A DNA stretch of 64,000 bases from assembly GCA_052324925.1 (NCBI GenBank), contig JBQPRE010000002.1. One strand, 5' to 3'. The stretch is from Flavimobilis sp052324925. GTDB lineage: Bacteria > Actinomycetota > Actinomycetes > Actinomycetales > Cellulomonadaceae. The position numbers were made by a program, and so were the translations under genes. The notes beneath the pieces are model-generated. The model ran no database searches and was not told where the DNA came from. It worked only from the letters and a program-made list of their open reading frames with translations. The number at the start of each line of letters is the position of its first letter. Position 1 is the first letter of the stretch. This document shows, piece after piece, positions 51,964 to 60,292 of this stretch.

Positions 51964-54615
51964 GTGCTCAGCCGACTCTCGTCACCGCGCAAGATGCTTC
52001 TCGTCGTCGTCTCGCTGCTCGTCCTCGTCCTCGTGGCGACGACGATCGCAGCCGTCGTCGTCGTGCGCCGTCCTTTCCCGACGACGTCGGGGGAGGTGTC
52101 TCTGCCCGGCCTCGACGGCGCCGTCACGGTCGAGCGCGACGCACGCGGCGTCCCGTACGTCACCGCGACCACGAGCGCGGACCTCTTCCGCGCGCAGGGC
52201 TACGTGCACGCGCAGGACCGCTTCTTCGAGATGGACTACCGGCGCCACGTGACCGCGGGCCGCCTCGCCGAGCTCGTGGGCGACAACCCGGACGCGATCG
52301 CCGCTGACAAGGTCATCCGGACCTTCGGGTGGCGACGCGTCGCCGAGCAGGAGTGGCCGCTCCTCGACCCGGCAACCCAGGCGAACCTCACGGCGTACGC
52401 CGAGGGCGTCAACGCCTACCTCGCCGACCGCTCGCCCTCGCAGCTCGGGATCGAGTACACCGTCCTCGGCGTCCAGGTCGACGTCACTGACCCCGAGCCG
52501 TGGCAGCCGATCGACTCTGTCGCCTGGCTCAAGGCCATGGCGTGGGACCTGCGCGGCAACTTCAACGACGAGCTCGAGCGCGCCGCCGCCTACGGCACCC
52601 TGCGGGACGTCGCCCTCGTCGACTCCCTCTTCCCGGACTACCCGGACGACGTCAACGCGCCGATCCTCGACACCGACGAGGCCGCGACGACACGCGCCGC
52701 CCGCACGGCCGCCTCCGGGTCGGGCGGCACCGGCGGCGCGGACGCCTCGTCGGACAACCCCCAGCTTGAGAACCTGCCTCTCGAGGATGCCGCGCTCGCG
52801 GCCGCTTTCGGCGCTGCGTCCGACGCGCTCGGTGCCATCCCGCATCAGGTGGGTCGCGGCGAGGGAACCGGCTCGAACTCGTGGGTCGTCGCCGGGGAGC
52901 ACACCGCGAGCGGCAAGCCGCTGCTCGCGAACGACCCCCACCTCTCGCTCGCGGCTCCGAGCATCTGGGCGCAGATCTCGCTGCGCTGCGCAACGGTCTC
53001 GGATGCCTGCCCGTACGACGTCTCAGGCTTCTCGTTCTCGGGCCTGCCCGGCGTCATCATCGGCCACAACGCCAAGCTCGCGTGGGGCCTGACGAACCTG
53101 GGCGCTGACGTCACCGACTTCTTCGTCGAAGCCATCCGTGAGGACACCTACCTGCGCGACGGCGCCTGGGAGTCGCTCAACGTCCGCCACGAGACCATCA
53201 AGGTCAACGGCGCCGACGACATCGTCATCGACGTCGCTGAGACCGTGCACGGCCCCGTGATCTCCGGGGCCCTCGGGGAGTCCGTCGCAGCCATGCTGTC
53301 GCCCCTGACGAGCGCCGGGCTCGCAGGCGTCACCTACGGTGTCTCGCTCAGCTGGACAGCGCTCACTCCCGGCCGCACCGCCGACGCGGTCTTCGCGCTC
53401 AACCGCGCAGCGACCGCTGACGACGTCGCGGAGGCTGCCGCGCTCTTCGCCGTGCCCTCCCAGAACATCGTCTTCGCGACGGTTGACGGCCACATCGGCT
53501 ACCAGGCGCCCGGCGTCATCCCGGTGCGCGCGCACGTCTCAGGCGAGGTGCCCTCCGACGGCACCTGGCCGCGACCCGGCTGGAACTCCGCCTACGACTG
53601 GCAGGGATTCGTCGACCCGGCCGACATGCCTGCGGTCCTCGACCCCGCCGCCGGCGTCATCGTCGCCGCGAACCAGGCCGTCCTGCCCGCAGGCGAAGGT
53701 CCCTTCCTCACCTCCGACTGGGACTACGGCTACCGCTCCCAGCGCATCTCGACGCTCCTCGACACGGCGCTCTCGTCCGGCATGCCGATCACGCCCGAGA
53801 CCATGTCGGCGATCCAGTCCGACGTGTGGAGCCCGTTTGCCGCCGCGCTCGTGCCGACGCTCCTCACGATCGACCTCGACGACGACTTTGCGGCCCAGGG
53901 CCAGGAGCTGCTGCGCAGCTGGGACTTCAACACCGACGAGCTCTCGCCCGCCGCCGCATACTTCAACTCCGTCTGGGCGCAGATCGTCGACGGTGCCTTT
54001 GCCGACGACCTGCCGGAGTCGATCAAGCCCAGCGGGTCAAGCCGCTGGCTGGCCGTCGTCACGCGTCTGCTCGACGACCCCGACGACCGCCTGTGGGACG
54101 ACCGCACGACGGTCGACGTCGTCGAGACCCGCGACGAGATCCTGCGTCAGGCCCTCGTCGACGCCCGCCTCGTCCTCACGACCGCGCTCGGCCGCGACCC
54201 CTCGCAGTGGCAGTGGGGCCGCCTCCACCAGCTGCGTCTTGAACACCCCGTGCTCGGCGGGGAGTCCATCCCCGGGCCCGTGCGCGCGCTCGTCAACCCG
54301 AAGCCCCTCCAGCTCGGCGGCGGCTCGTCGATCGTCGACGCCACGGGCTGGGATGCGGCGGCGGTGACGCCGTCGGGCCGCACCGACTTCCAGGTGACCT
54401 CAGGTCCGTCCATGCGCATGGTGGCCGACCTCGCGGACCTCGACCGCTCGACCTGGGTCGTCGTCACCGGAACCTCAGGACACCCAGGCCACCGGCACTA
54501 CGCCGACCAGCTCACCTCATGGGCCGCCGGCGAGACCTTCCCGTGGCCCTTCACGCCCGAGGCGATCACGCGGGCAAGCACGGGCACACTGCACCTCGTG
54601 CCCAGCCCGGAGTAG
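51964..54615 (+). CDS. Penicillin acylase family amidohydrolase
   Basis: An 883-residue Ntn-hydrolase precursor. An N-terminal membrane or signal segment (about 11-35) is followed by the alpha chain (GVPYVTATTSADLFRAQGYV, then HAQDRFFEMDYRR) and an Ala/Gly/Ser spacer (about 240-275). The beta chain begins at Ser304 in GSNSW, the usual autocatalytic nucleophile. Later motifs include NDPHLSLAAPSIW, FSGLPGVIIGHN and TVHGPVISG. Family members cleave penicillins, acyl-homoserine lactones or related amides; the substrate here is unknown. Confidence 0.92.
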   Translation: MLSRLSSPRKMLLVVVSLLVLVLVATTIAAVVVVRRPFPTTSGEVSLPGLDGAVTVERDARGVPYVTATTSADLFRAQGYVHAQDRFFEMDYRRHVTAGRLAELVGDNPDAIAADKVIRTFGWRRVAEQEWPLLDPATQANLTAYAEGVNAYLADRSPSQLGIEYTVLGVQVDVTDPEPWQPIDSVAWLKAMAWDLRGNFNDELERAAAYGTLRDVALVDSLFPDYPDDVNAPILDTDEAATTRAARTAASGSGGTGGADASSDNPQLENLPLEDAALAAAFGAASDALGAIPHQVGRGEGTGSNSWVVAGEHTASGKPLLANDPHLSLAAPSIWAQISLRCATVSDACPYDVSGFSFSGLPGVIIGHNAKLAWGLTNLGADVTDFFVEAIREDTYLRDGAWESLNVRHETIKVNGADDIVIDVAETVHGPVISGALGESVAAMLSPLTSAGLAGVTYGVSLSWTALTPGRTADAVFALNRAATADDVAEAAALFAVPSQNIVFATVDGHIGYQAPGVIPVRAHVSGEVPSDGTWPRPGWNSAYDWQGFVDPADMPAVLDPAAGVIVAANQAVLPAGEGPFLTSDWDYGYRSQRISTLLDTALSSGMPITPETMSAIQSDVWSPFAAALVPTLLTIDLDDDFAAQGQELLRSWDFNTDELSPAAAYFNSVWAQIVDGAFADDLPESIKPSGSSRWLAVVTRLLDDPDDRLWDDRTTVDVVETRDEILRQALVDARLVLTTALGRDPSQWQWGRLHQLRLEHPVLGGESIPGPVRALVNPKPLQLGGGSSIVDATGWDAAAVTPSGRTDFQVTSGPSMRMVADLADLDRSTWVVVTGTSGHPGHRHYADQLTSWAAGETFPWPFTPEAITRASTGTLHLVPSPE

Positions 54616-54639
54616 CCAGGCCCCCGGCGCGTGCGTGGC

Positions 54640-55284
54640 TCAGGCGCCGCGCGGCTCCGTCCAGCGCCAGCCCGACGGCGTCGCGATCGCGTCGACCGGA
54701 ACATCGTGCGGCTCGGTCGGGATCGGCGAGTCGACCGCGTCGTAGATCTCTTCGGGGTAGACCAGCGCCACGACCTTCGCGTCGGGCCGCTTGTGCCCGA
54801 GGGCACGGTCATACCAACCGCCGCCCTGCCCCAGTCGTGCACCCGAGGTGTCGACCGCGAGCGCGGGCGCGATGATGACGTCCGCGAGGGCAAGTGCCCC
54901 GGCTCCCAGGTGCTCTGTGCCCGGCTCCGGCGGGCGACCAGGAGCGCGCTCAAGAAGATCGTCGGCGCCCGCGAACGGCGCCCAGTCACGCTCCAGGCCT
55001 GAGCCCAGGACGGGCAGCAGGACGCGCACACCGCGCAGGGCAAGATCCTCGAGAAGCGGCAACGTCCCCGGTTCGGCGGGGCGCGAGACGTACGCGGCGA
55101 CGCACGTCGCCTCATGCAGGTGCTCGAAGTCGGCGAGCGCGTGGACGAACCCGGCGGCAGCCTCCTGGCGGCGCCTCGGCGAGCGATTCTCACGGGCCGC
55201 GCGGACCGCCTTGCGGAACATCGACTTGGCGTCCTCAGGTTCAAGACCCTGAGGGACATGGATGGGCTGCGCTGCTCCGCTCAT
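54640..55284 (-). CDS. 5-formyltetrahydrofolate cyclo-ligase
   Basis: A 214-residue ATP-dependent enzyme converting 5-formyl-THF to 5,10-methenyl-THF. Motifs: FRKAVRAARENRSPRRRQE, RGVRVLLPVLGS and the C-terminal LGQGGGWYDRALGHKRPDAK with the substrate-binding loop. ATG 55284 gives a 14-residue lead into the fold. It is divergent from galU, an arrangement common in actinobacteria. Confidence 0.93.
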   Translation of the reverse strand: MSGAAQPIHVPQGLEPEDAKSMFRKAVRAARENRSPRRRQEAAAGFVHALADFEHLHEATCVAAYVSRPAEPGTLPLLEDLALRGVRVLLPVLGSGLERDWAPFAGADDLLERAPGRPPEPGTEHLGAGALALADVIIAPALAVDTSGARLGQGGGWYDRALGHKRPDAKVVALVYPEEIYDAVDSPIPTEPHDVPVDAIATPSGWRWTEPRGA

Positions 55285-55353
55285 GACCCCATCATCCCAA
55301 ACTTTGACGGCAGATCCGCCGTCACTCGTCCTGAGGTCACGCACGTCGGTCGC

Positions 55354-55359
55354 TATGGT
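55354..55359 (+). promoter_or_regulatory. -10 element for leaderless galU
   Basis: TATGGT, six bases, then the galU ATG; no ribosome binding site. Confidence 0.65.
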
Positions 55360-55365
55360 GTCTGC

Positions 55366-56286
55366 ATGGAGATCACGAAGGCTGTCATCCCCGCCGCTGG
55401 ACTCGGCACCCGCTTCCTGCCTGCCACGAAGTCGACGCCCAAGGAGATGCTTCCTGTCGTCGACAAGCCCGCGATCCAGTACGTCGTCGAAGAGGCCACC
55501 GCGGCCGGGCTCGACGACGTCCTGTTCATCACCGGCAGGTCCAAGCGCTCGCTCGAGGACCACTTCGACGGGATGCCCGAGCTCGAGGCGAACCTTGAGG
55601 CGAAGGGCGACGACGAGCGCCTCGCCACGGTGCGCGAGTCCTCGGTGCTCGCCGACGTGCACTTCGTGCGCCAGGGCGACCCGCTCGGCCTCGGCCACGC
55701 GGTGCTCCGCGCCAAGAACCATGTCGGCGACCACACGTTTGCGGTTCTGCTGGGCGACGATCTCATCGACGAGCGCGACCCCGTCCTGCCCGCGATGATC
55801 GAGGTCGCGCGGCGCACGGGCGGCTCGGTCATCGCGCTGCTCGAGGTCGAGCCCGAGAACATCTCGCTCTACGGCTGTGCCGCGACCGAGGCCGCGCCGC
55901 AGGTCGGCGAGATTGACGGCGTGCCGACGGACGACATGGTGCGCGTCACGGGCCTCGTCGAGAAGCCCGCACCCGAGGACGCACCGAGCAATCTCGCGAT
56001 CATCGGCCGCTACGTGCTCAACCCCGCCGTCTTCGAGGTTCTCGAGCGCACCGCACCGGGCCGCGGCGGCGAGATCCAGCTGACCGACGCGCTCGCCGAG
56101 CTCGCCACCATGCCGGCCGAGCAGGGCGGCGGCGTCTATGGCGTCGTCTTCCGCGGACGCCGGTACGACACGGGTGACAAGCTCGACTACCTCAAGGCCG
56201 TCGTCAGGCTCGCGTCTGAGCGCGACGACCTCGGCCCCGACTTCCGCGACTGGCTGCGCGGCTACGTCCCGACGCTCGACGCATGA
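55366..56286 (+). CDS. galU: UTP-glucose-1-phosphate uridylyltransferase
   Basis: A 306-residue nucleotidyltransferase making UDP-glucose. It opens MEITKAVIPAAGLGTRFLPA, with TKSTPKEMLPVVDKPAIQYV, LGHAVLRAKNHVGD, LGDDLID, GLVEKPAPEDAPSNLAI, and GGEIQLTDA. The start fits the leaderless promoter; the open frame upstream overlaps the divergent folate gene and is discarded. It heads galU-glp-rimJ-glpR, and UDP-glucose may feed the surface polysaccharides. Confidence 0.97.
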   Translation: MEITKAVIPAAGLGTRFLPATKSTPKEMLPVVDKPAIQYVVEEATAAGLDDVLFITGRSKRSLEDHFDGMPELEANLEAKGDDERLATVRESSVLADVHFVRQGDPLGLGHAVLRAKNHVGDHTFAVLLGDDLIDERDPVLPAMIEVARRTGGSVIALLEVEPENISLYGCAATEAAPQVGEIDGVPTDDMVRVTGLVEKPAPEDAPSNLAIIGRYVLNPAVFEVLERTAPGRGGEIQLTDALAELATMPAEQGGGVYGVVFRGRRYDTGDKLDYLKAVVRLASERDDLGPDFRDWLRGYVPTLDA

Positions 56287-56293
56287 CCCGCTC

Positions 56294-57526
56294 GTGCTGA
56301 GCGTCCAGGCGCACCTCGCGGAAATTCTCGCAGGTCTCAGCCCTGTCCCACCGCTCGACGTCGTCCTCGGCGACGCCGCTGGCTGCATCCTCGCGGAGAA
56401 CGTCACGGTCGACGCGGACGTCCCCGCGCATGCGACCGCCGCGCACGACGGCTACGCGGTGAGGGCCGACGACGTCCATTCCGCAACTGATGCGGGGCCC
56501 GTCGTCCTTCCCGTCGTCGCTGACCTGTGGTCGGCGACGGGCGAGCCCGAGCGGCTCGTCATCGGTCAGGCCGTGCGGATCTCGACGGGCGTCGCGCTGC
56601 CGCGCGGCGCTGACGCGGTCGTGCCGCTCGACCACACCGACCGCGGCACCGCCCAGGTGCGCGTGCGTCGGTCGGTCGGAGTCGGCTCCGGCGTGCGTCG
56701 TGCGGGTGCTGACGCCCGCGCGGGGCACGTCGTCCTCGCCGCTGGACTGCGTCTGGGGCCGCGCCAGATCTCGCTCGCTGCGGCCCTGGGACGCTCCCAC
56801 CTGCGCGTCCACCCGCGCCCGCGCGTCGTCATCGTTCCCGTCGGCGACGAGCTGCGCCTGCCTGGCAGGCGCAGCACGGGCGCTGGCGTCTTCGAGGCGA
56901 ACGCGCAGGCGCTCGCGATCGCGGTCCAGGACGCGGGTGCGGTCGCGATCCCCATCGCCCCGGTCAAGGACGATCGCGTGCACCTGCGCGAGGTCCTCGC
57001 TGACCAGCTCGTGCGCGCCGATCTCGTCCTCACGACCGGCGGTCTCTCCGAGGGCAGCAACGACACGCTCAAGGACGTCCTGGGCCCGCTCGGGACCGTG
57101 CGCTTCGACCACGTCGCGCTCGCCCCTGGCCGTGGCCATGGCTTCGGCACGATCGGTGAGGACGACGACCGCGTGCCGATCGTCGCCCTGCCCGGCCACC
57201 CCGTGGCCGCGCTCGTCGCGTACGAGGTCTTCGTGCGGCCCGCGCTCCTCGAGATCGCCGGGCACACCGACCTCTTCCGACCCTCGGTCGTCGCGTACGC
57301 CGACGCCGAGTGGAACAGCCCCGCGGGCTTGCGCGAGTTCGTGCCCGCGCAGCTCACGGGAAGCCCCGACGAGGGTTACCGGGTCGTGCCCGTCGCCGAC
57401 CCGCGCGCGATCGACCAGATGTCGCTCAGCTCGCTCGCGGCCGCCAACGCGCTCGCGGTCGTCCCCGAGGGCGAGTCGTTCGTGCGGCTCGGCTCGCGCG
57501 TGCACTGCCTGGTCCTCGAGGGATGA
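56294..57526 (+). CDS. glp: Gephyrin-like protein (MoeA family), probable cell-division protein Glp
   Basis: A 410-residue MoeA-fold protein with AAHDGYAVRADDV, ISTGVALPRGADAVVPLDHT, TGGLSEGSNDTLKDVL and LPGHPVAALVAYEVFV. MoeA proteins insert molybdate into molybdopterin. However, the order galU-moeA-rimJ-glpR is the one in which actinobacterial Glp was shown to bind FtsZ and the membrane receptor GlpR, and no other molybdenum-cofactor gene is in the window. GTG 56294 is seven bases after galU. Its stop overlaps the rimJ ATG. Confidence 0.85.
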   Translation: MLSVQAHLAEILAGLSPVPPLDVVLGDAAGCILAENVTVDADVPAHATAAHDGYAVRADDVHSATDAGPVVLPVVADLWSATGEPERLVIGQAVRISTGVALPRGADAVVPLDHTDRGTAQVRVRRSVGVGSGVRRAGADARAGHVVLAAGLRLGPRQISLAAALGRSHLRVHPRPRVVIVPVGDELRLPGRRSTGAGVFEANAQALAIAVQDAGAVAIPIAPVKDDRVHLREVLADQLVRADLVLTTGGLSEGSNDTLKDVLGPLGTVRFDHVALAPGRGHGFGTIGEDDDRVPIVALPGHPVAALVAYEVFVRPALLEIAGHTDLFRPSVVAYADAEWNSPAGLREFVPAQLTGSPDEGYRVVPVADPRAIDQMSLSSLAAANALAVVPEGESFVRLGSRVHCLVLEG

Positions 57527-58110
57527 CCCTCGGGTGGCCCGCGACGCTGCGCGCGTCGCTGCCTGCCGGCGCCCTCACGGTCCGGCCGTTGCGCCGGCGC
57601 GACGCGCGCGCGTGGTCGGCGGTGCGAGCACGCAACGCGGAGTGGTTGGAGCCGTGGGAGGCGACATCCCCCACGGGCGCGCCCGTCGTGTCGTTCGCCG
57701 CCTACGTGAGCGCGGCCCGCGCGCAGGCGCGCGCAGGTGCGCTCATGCCGTTCGTCATCGAGCTCGACGGTCGGCTCGTCGGGCAGGTGACCGTCGCGGG
57801 GATCGTGCGCGGCTCGGCGTGCACGGCGTCGATCGGCTACTGGATCGACGAGGCGGTCGCGGGCCAGGGCCTCATGACGGCGGCGGTCGCGCTCGTCGTC
57901 GACCACTGCCTCGCTGCCGGTGGGCTTCACCGGGTCGAGATCGCGATCCGGCCCGAGAACGTGCGGAGCCTGCGGGTCGTCGCCAAGCTCGGGCTGCGTG
58001 AGGAGGGGGTGCGCGAGCGCTTCTTGCACATCGACGGGCGCTGGCGGGACCACCGAGTGTTCGCCGTGACGACCGAGGACGTTCCCGGCGGTCTGGTCGC
58101 GCGCCTGTGA
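57523..58110 (+). CDS. RimJ/RimL-type GNAT N-acetyltransferase
   Basis: A 195-residue GNAT enzyme with GALTVRPLRRRDARAWSAVR, IGYWIDEAVAGQGLMTAAVA (acetyl-CoA loop Q/R-x-x-G-x-G/A variant) and NVRSLRVVAKLGLREEGVRE. Such enzymes acetylate N-terminal residues of ribosomal or other proteins. ATG overlaps the glp stop, so the two are translationally coupled. Its position between glp and glpR is conserved in actinobacteria; its substrate is unknown. Confidence 0.92.
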   Translation: MTLGWPATLRASLPAGALTVRPLRRRDARAWSAVRARNAEWLEPWEATSPTGAPVVSFAAYVSAARAQARAGALMPFVIELDGRLVGQVTVAGIVRGSACTASIGYWIDEAVAGQGLMTAAVALVVDHCLAAGGLHRVEIAIRPENVRSLRVVAKLGLREEGVRERFLHIDGRWRDHRVFAVTTEDVPGGLVARL

Positions 58111-58176
58111 CGCGGGTGAATCACACCCGTGTCAGACACGCCGAGGGGCGTGCCCGGGAGTGCAGCGCGGCTCGCA

Positions 58177-58182
58177 TACCGT
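58177..58182 (+). promoter_or_regulatory. -10 element for leaderless glpR
   Basis: TACCGT, six bases, then GTG 58189; it lets glpR be made independently of the upstream operon. Confidence 0.6.
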
Positions 58183-58188
58183 CGGGGA

Positions 58189-59526
58189 GTGGAGAATCTG
58201 GCCGGGGCAGGGGTGCTTGCCATCGCCGCATTGTGGGCGATGTACCTCTTGCCACAGCGAGTGTCGCAGCGGACGCAGGTCGTCGAGGCCCGCACCGATG
58301 ACAGGCACTCGGGTGCCATGCGGATCCTCGCGGTCGCTCATCGCGACGGCCGCGCTGATCCAAGTGCGACGCACGACTGCCCTCCGCGGCAGATTCCCCA
58401 CGGACGACTGCTGACGGGCCCGATGCCCGTCGTCATCGCGCAGCCGACCGCAGCGGAAGGAGTCCTCACCATGGACCGACCGGTCATCGCCTCCGAGCGC
58501 CGCGCCAGCGCGCCCGCAGGGCACGCCCGCGGCGGCACGGCGACCCCCGACCGCGCGACGGCACCGGCTTCCCGCGCGTCGCACGAGCCTGCACGCCCCG
58601 CGGCCACGACGCGCTCGGCTGCCACCGGCCAGCCCTCGGCGGCGCGGACCGGGCTCAGCGCGGCCGCACGTGCGCGCGCCGAGGCACTCTCGGCACGGCG
58701 CGCCGCTGCGGCTCGTCGCCGCCTGGCTCTCACGCTTGCGCTCCTCGCTGCCACGGCGATCGCCTGGACGGCCGTGAGCGCCTTCTCGATCCCCGTCGCC
58801 GTTCCCGCCGTGCTCACGGCCGCACTCGTCGGCGTGCTCGGACTCGGCCGCCGCGCCGTCGTCACGGCACGTCGCGCTGACGCCGAGGCCGCTCGACGTG
58901 CGCGTGGCGCCCGGGTAGCGTCCGCGCCGTCCGCTCACGCAACGGCTCGAGTCGACGGTGCGCGCACCGCTCGTCGGGCAGGGACCGCGCGTGGAGCGAG
59001 CGTCACGGGCCGTGCCGTTCACGGCAGCCAGACGGCGACGCAGATGATCTCGAGCGCCGAGGTTCTCGAGCGCACGACCGCCTCGACGCGACGTGCCGGC
59101 GAGGTGGCCGAGCCGGCAGCGACCGCCGCGGCCGCCGCGAGCGTGCACGACGCCCCGGCCGCACCCGCGGACGCCTCGGCCGAGGTGGCTCCCACGGCCG
59201 AGCGTGAGACTCCGGTCGTCGCGGCCGACGCGGGCCGCGTGCGCGGCTCGCGCCAGACAGAGGACGCACGCCGGGCCGACGACTCCGAGCGCGTGCTCGG
59301 AGGTTTCTCGCTTCCCCGCCCGACGTACACGATGAAGGCCGCTGCCCCCCGTCGTGAGGTTGCCCCGCTCACTGATGCGGACGTGACGACGCCCGCGAAC
59401 GCGGCCGAGCGTGCGGCCGCGACGGCCGCAGACGCCGCCTCAGCGGAGGAGCCCGCAACGACGACCGAGGGCCTTGGCCTGGGCCTTGACGCGATCCTGG
59501 CGCGCCGTCGCGCGTCGGGTGCGTGA
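58189..59526 (+). CDS. glpR: Membrane protein GlpR/SepX-like
   Basis: A 445-residue protein. It opens with a TM helix (about 4-22: AGVLAIAALWAMYLLPQRV), followed by QRTQVVEARTDDRHSGAMRI, the usual start of actinobacterial GlpR/SepX. An Ala/Arg-rich region leads to paired hydrophobic segments (about 183-222) and a disordered C-terminal half. The region GGFSLPRPTYTMKAAAPRRE is the most conserved-looking part of the tail. GlpR is the membrane receptor of Glp and helps FtsZ-ring assembly in relatives. GTG 58189 fits the leaderless promoter. Confidence 0.85.
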   Translation: MENLAGAGVLAIAALWAMYLLPQRVSQRTQVVEARTDDRHSGAMRILAVAHRDGRADPSATHDCPPRQIPHGRLLTGPMPVVIAQPTAAEGVLTMDRPVIASERRASAPAGHARGGTATPDRATAPASRASHEPARPAATTRSAATGQPSAARTGLSAAARARAEALSARRAAAARRRLALTLALLAATAIAWTAVSAFSIPVAVPAVLTAALVGVLGLGRRAVVTARRADAEAARRARGARVASAPSAHATARVDGARTARRAGTARGASVTGRAVHGSQTATQMISSAEVLERTTASTRRAGEVAEPAATAAAAASVHDAPAAPADASAEVAPTAERETPVVAADAGRVRGSRQTEDARRADDSERVLGGFSLPRPTYTMKAAAPRREVAPLTDADVTTPANAAERAAATAADAASAEEPATTTEGLGLGLDAILARRRASGA

Positions 59527-59594
59527 GGTGCCGCACCGACCTCCGTCGATTTTCTTGTGAGTGTTCGTGCGTGCTAACGTAGTGATCGCTTCAC

Positions 59595-59667
59595 GGGGCT
59601 ATGGCGCAGTTGGTAGCGCGCTTCGTTCGCATCGAAGAGGTCAGGAGTTCGAATCTCCTTAGCTCCA
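59595..59667 (+). tRNA. tRNA-Ala (CGC)
   Basis: 73 nt beginning GGGGCTATGGCGCAGTTGG, with anticodon loop TTCGCAT (anticodon CGC) and TTCGAAT T-loop. The acceptor stem GGGGCTA pairs with TAGCTCC (one G-T), discriminator A. CCA is not encoded. Confidence 0.95.
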
Positions 59668-59673
59668 CAGAGA

Positions 59674-59700
59674 GGGCCGCATCCCATCGGGATGCGGCCC
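59674..59700. terminator. Terminator between tRNA-Ala and the MarR gene
   Basis: GGGCCGCATCCC and GGGATGCGGCCC form a perfect 12-bp stem with an ATC loop, followed by TTGATGTTT. It serves tRNA-Ala and may also serve the convergent MarR gene. Confidence 0.8.
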
Positions 59701-59714
59701 TTGATGTTTCCCTG

Positions 59715-60218
59715 TCAGAGCAGGGGCCTGATGCCCTCTTGCTCGTCGAGAAGCTGGGCGATCCCGCGTAAGAACTGAGCGGCATCGTGGCGTGAGCTGG
59801 CTGGGATCGTGCGCGCCACCCGCTCCATCGCCGAGTGCATCTCGGCCAGGCGGCTGCGGACCTCGTCGTGGGCGCGCTCCGTGGGCACGAGGGCGACTGA
59901 GCGTCGGTCGGTGGGGTGCGCCTCACGGATGAGGTAGCCCGACTCTTCGAGCCTGTCGACGAGCTTGGTCGTTGACGCCGTGGAGATGTCCAGGTGTCGC
60001 GCCACCGCATTGGGTGTGACGATCGTTCCGTGGCGTTGTGCGGCAATGACCAGCTGGAGGGCCGCCATGTCTGACTCGTTCATGTCCATGGCGCGTGCGG
60101 TGCGACGGCGCATCCCGGTGTCAGCGACGCGGAACTGGCGCAGGGCCGACAAGAGCTGGAGGACGTCGTCGTCTGAGTACCAGTAGGGATCCGGTGTCCC
60201 CTTGCCGTTGTCTCGCAC
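59715..60218 (-). CDS. MarR-family regulator, CrtR-like
   Basis: A 167-residue winged-helix regulator with MAALQLVIAAQRHGTIVTPN, VARHLDISTASTTKLVDRLE and the wing HPTDRRSVALVPTERA. It is divergent from idi-crtE-crtB-crtI. In Corynebacterium the MarR-type CrtR, also divergent from a crtE operon, represses it and is released by isoprenyl pyrophosphates; the same role is likely here by position. GTG 60218 is chosen because it lies six bases after a TAGTAT -10; ATG 60224 is the alternative. Confidence 0.88.
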   Translation of the reverse strand: MRDNGKGTPDPYWYSDDDVLQLLSALRQFRVADTGMRRRTARAMDMNESDMAALQLVIAAQRHGTIVTPNAVARHLDISTASTTKLVDRLEESGYLIREAHPTDRRSVALVPTERAHDEVRSRLAEMHSAMERVARTIPASSRHDAAQFLRGIAQLLDEQEGIRPLL

Positions 60219-60224
60219 GTGCAT

Positions 60225-60230
60225 ATACTA
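60225..60230 (-). promoter_or_regulatory. -10 element for leaderless MarR gene
   Basis: Read on the minus strand: TAGTAT, six bases, GTG 60218. Confidence 0.5.
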
Positions 60231-60242
60231 GCGTCACATGTT

Positions 60243-60257
60243 GCTAGCCTGGCTAGC
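60243..60257. promoter_or_regulatory. Perfect palindrome between the MarR gene and idi
   Basis: GCTAGCC-T-GGCTAGC is a 15-bp inverted repeat with 7-bp arms, in the 74-bp divergent region. It lies in the spacer of a possible idi promoter (TTGCTA 60241-60246, TATCGA 60266-60271). It is a likely operator for the MarR protein. Confidence 0.65.
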
Positions 60258-60292
60258 GTTCTTGGTATCGATCAGTCGCTGAAGGAGTTGAC

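Noticed and set aside
54640..56406. Extended minus-strand frame for the cyclo-ligase (588 codons)
   Set aside because: The upstream part is opposite galU; the conserved protein begins at 55284.
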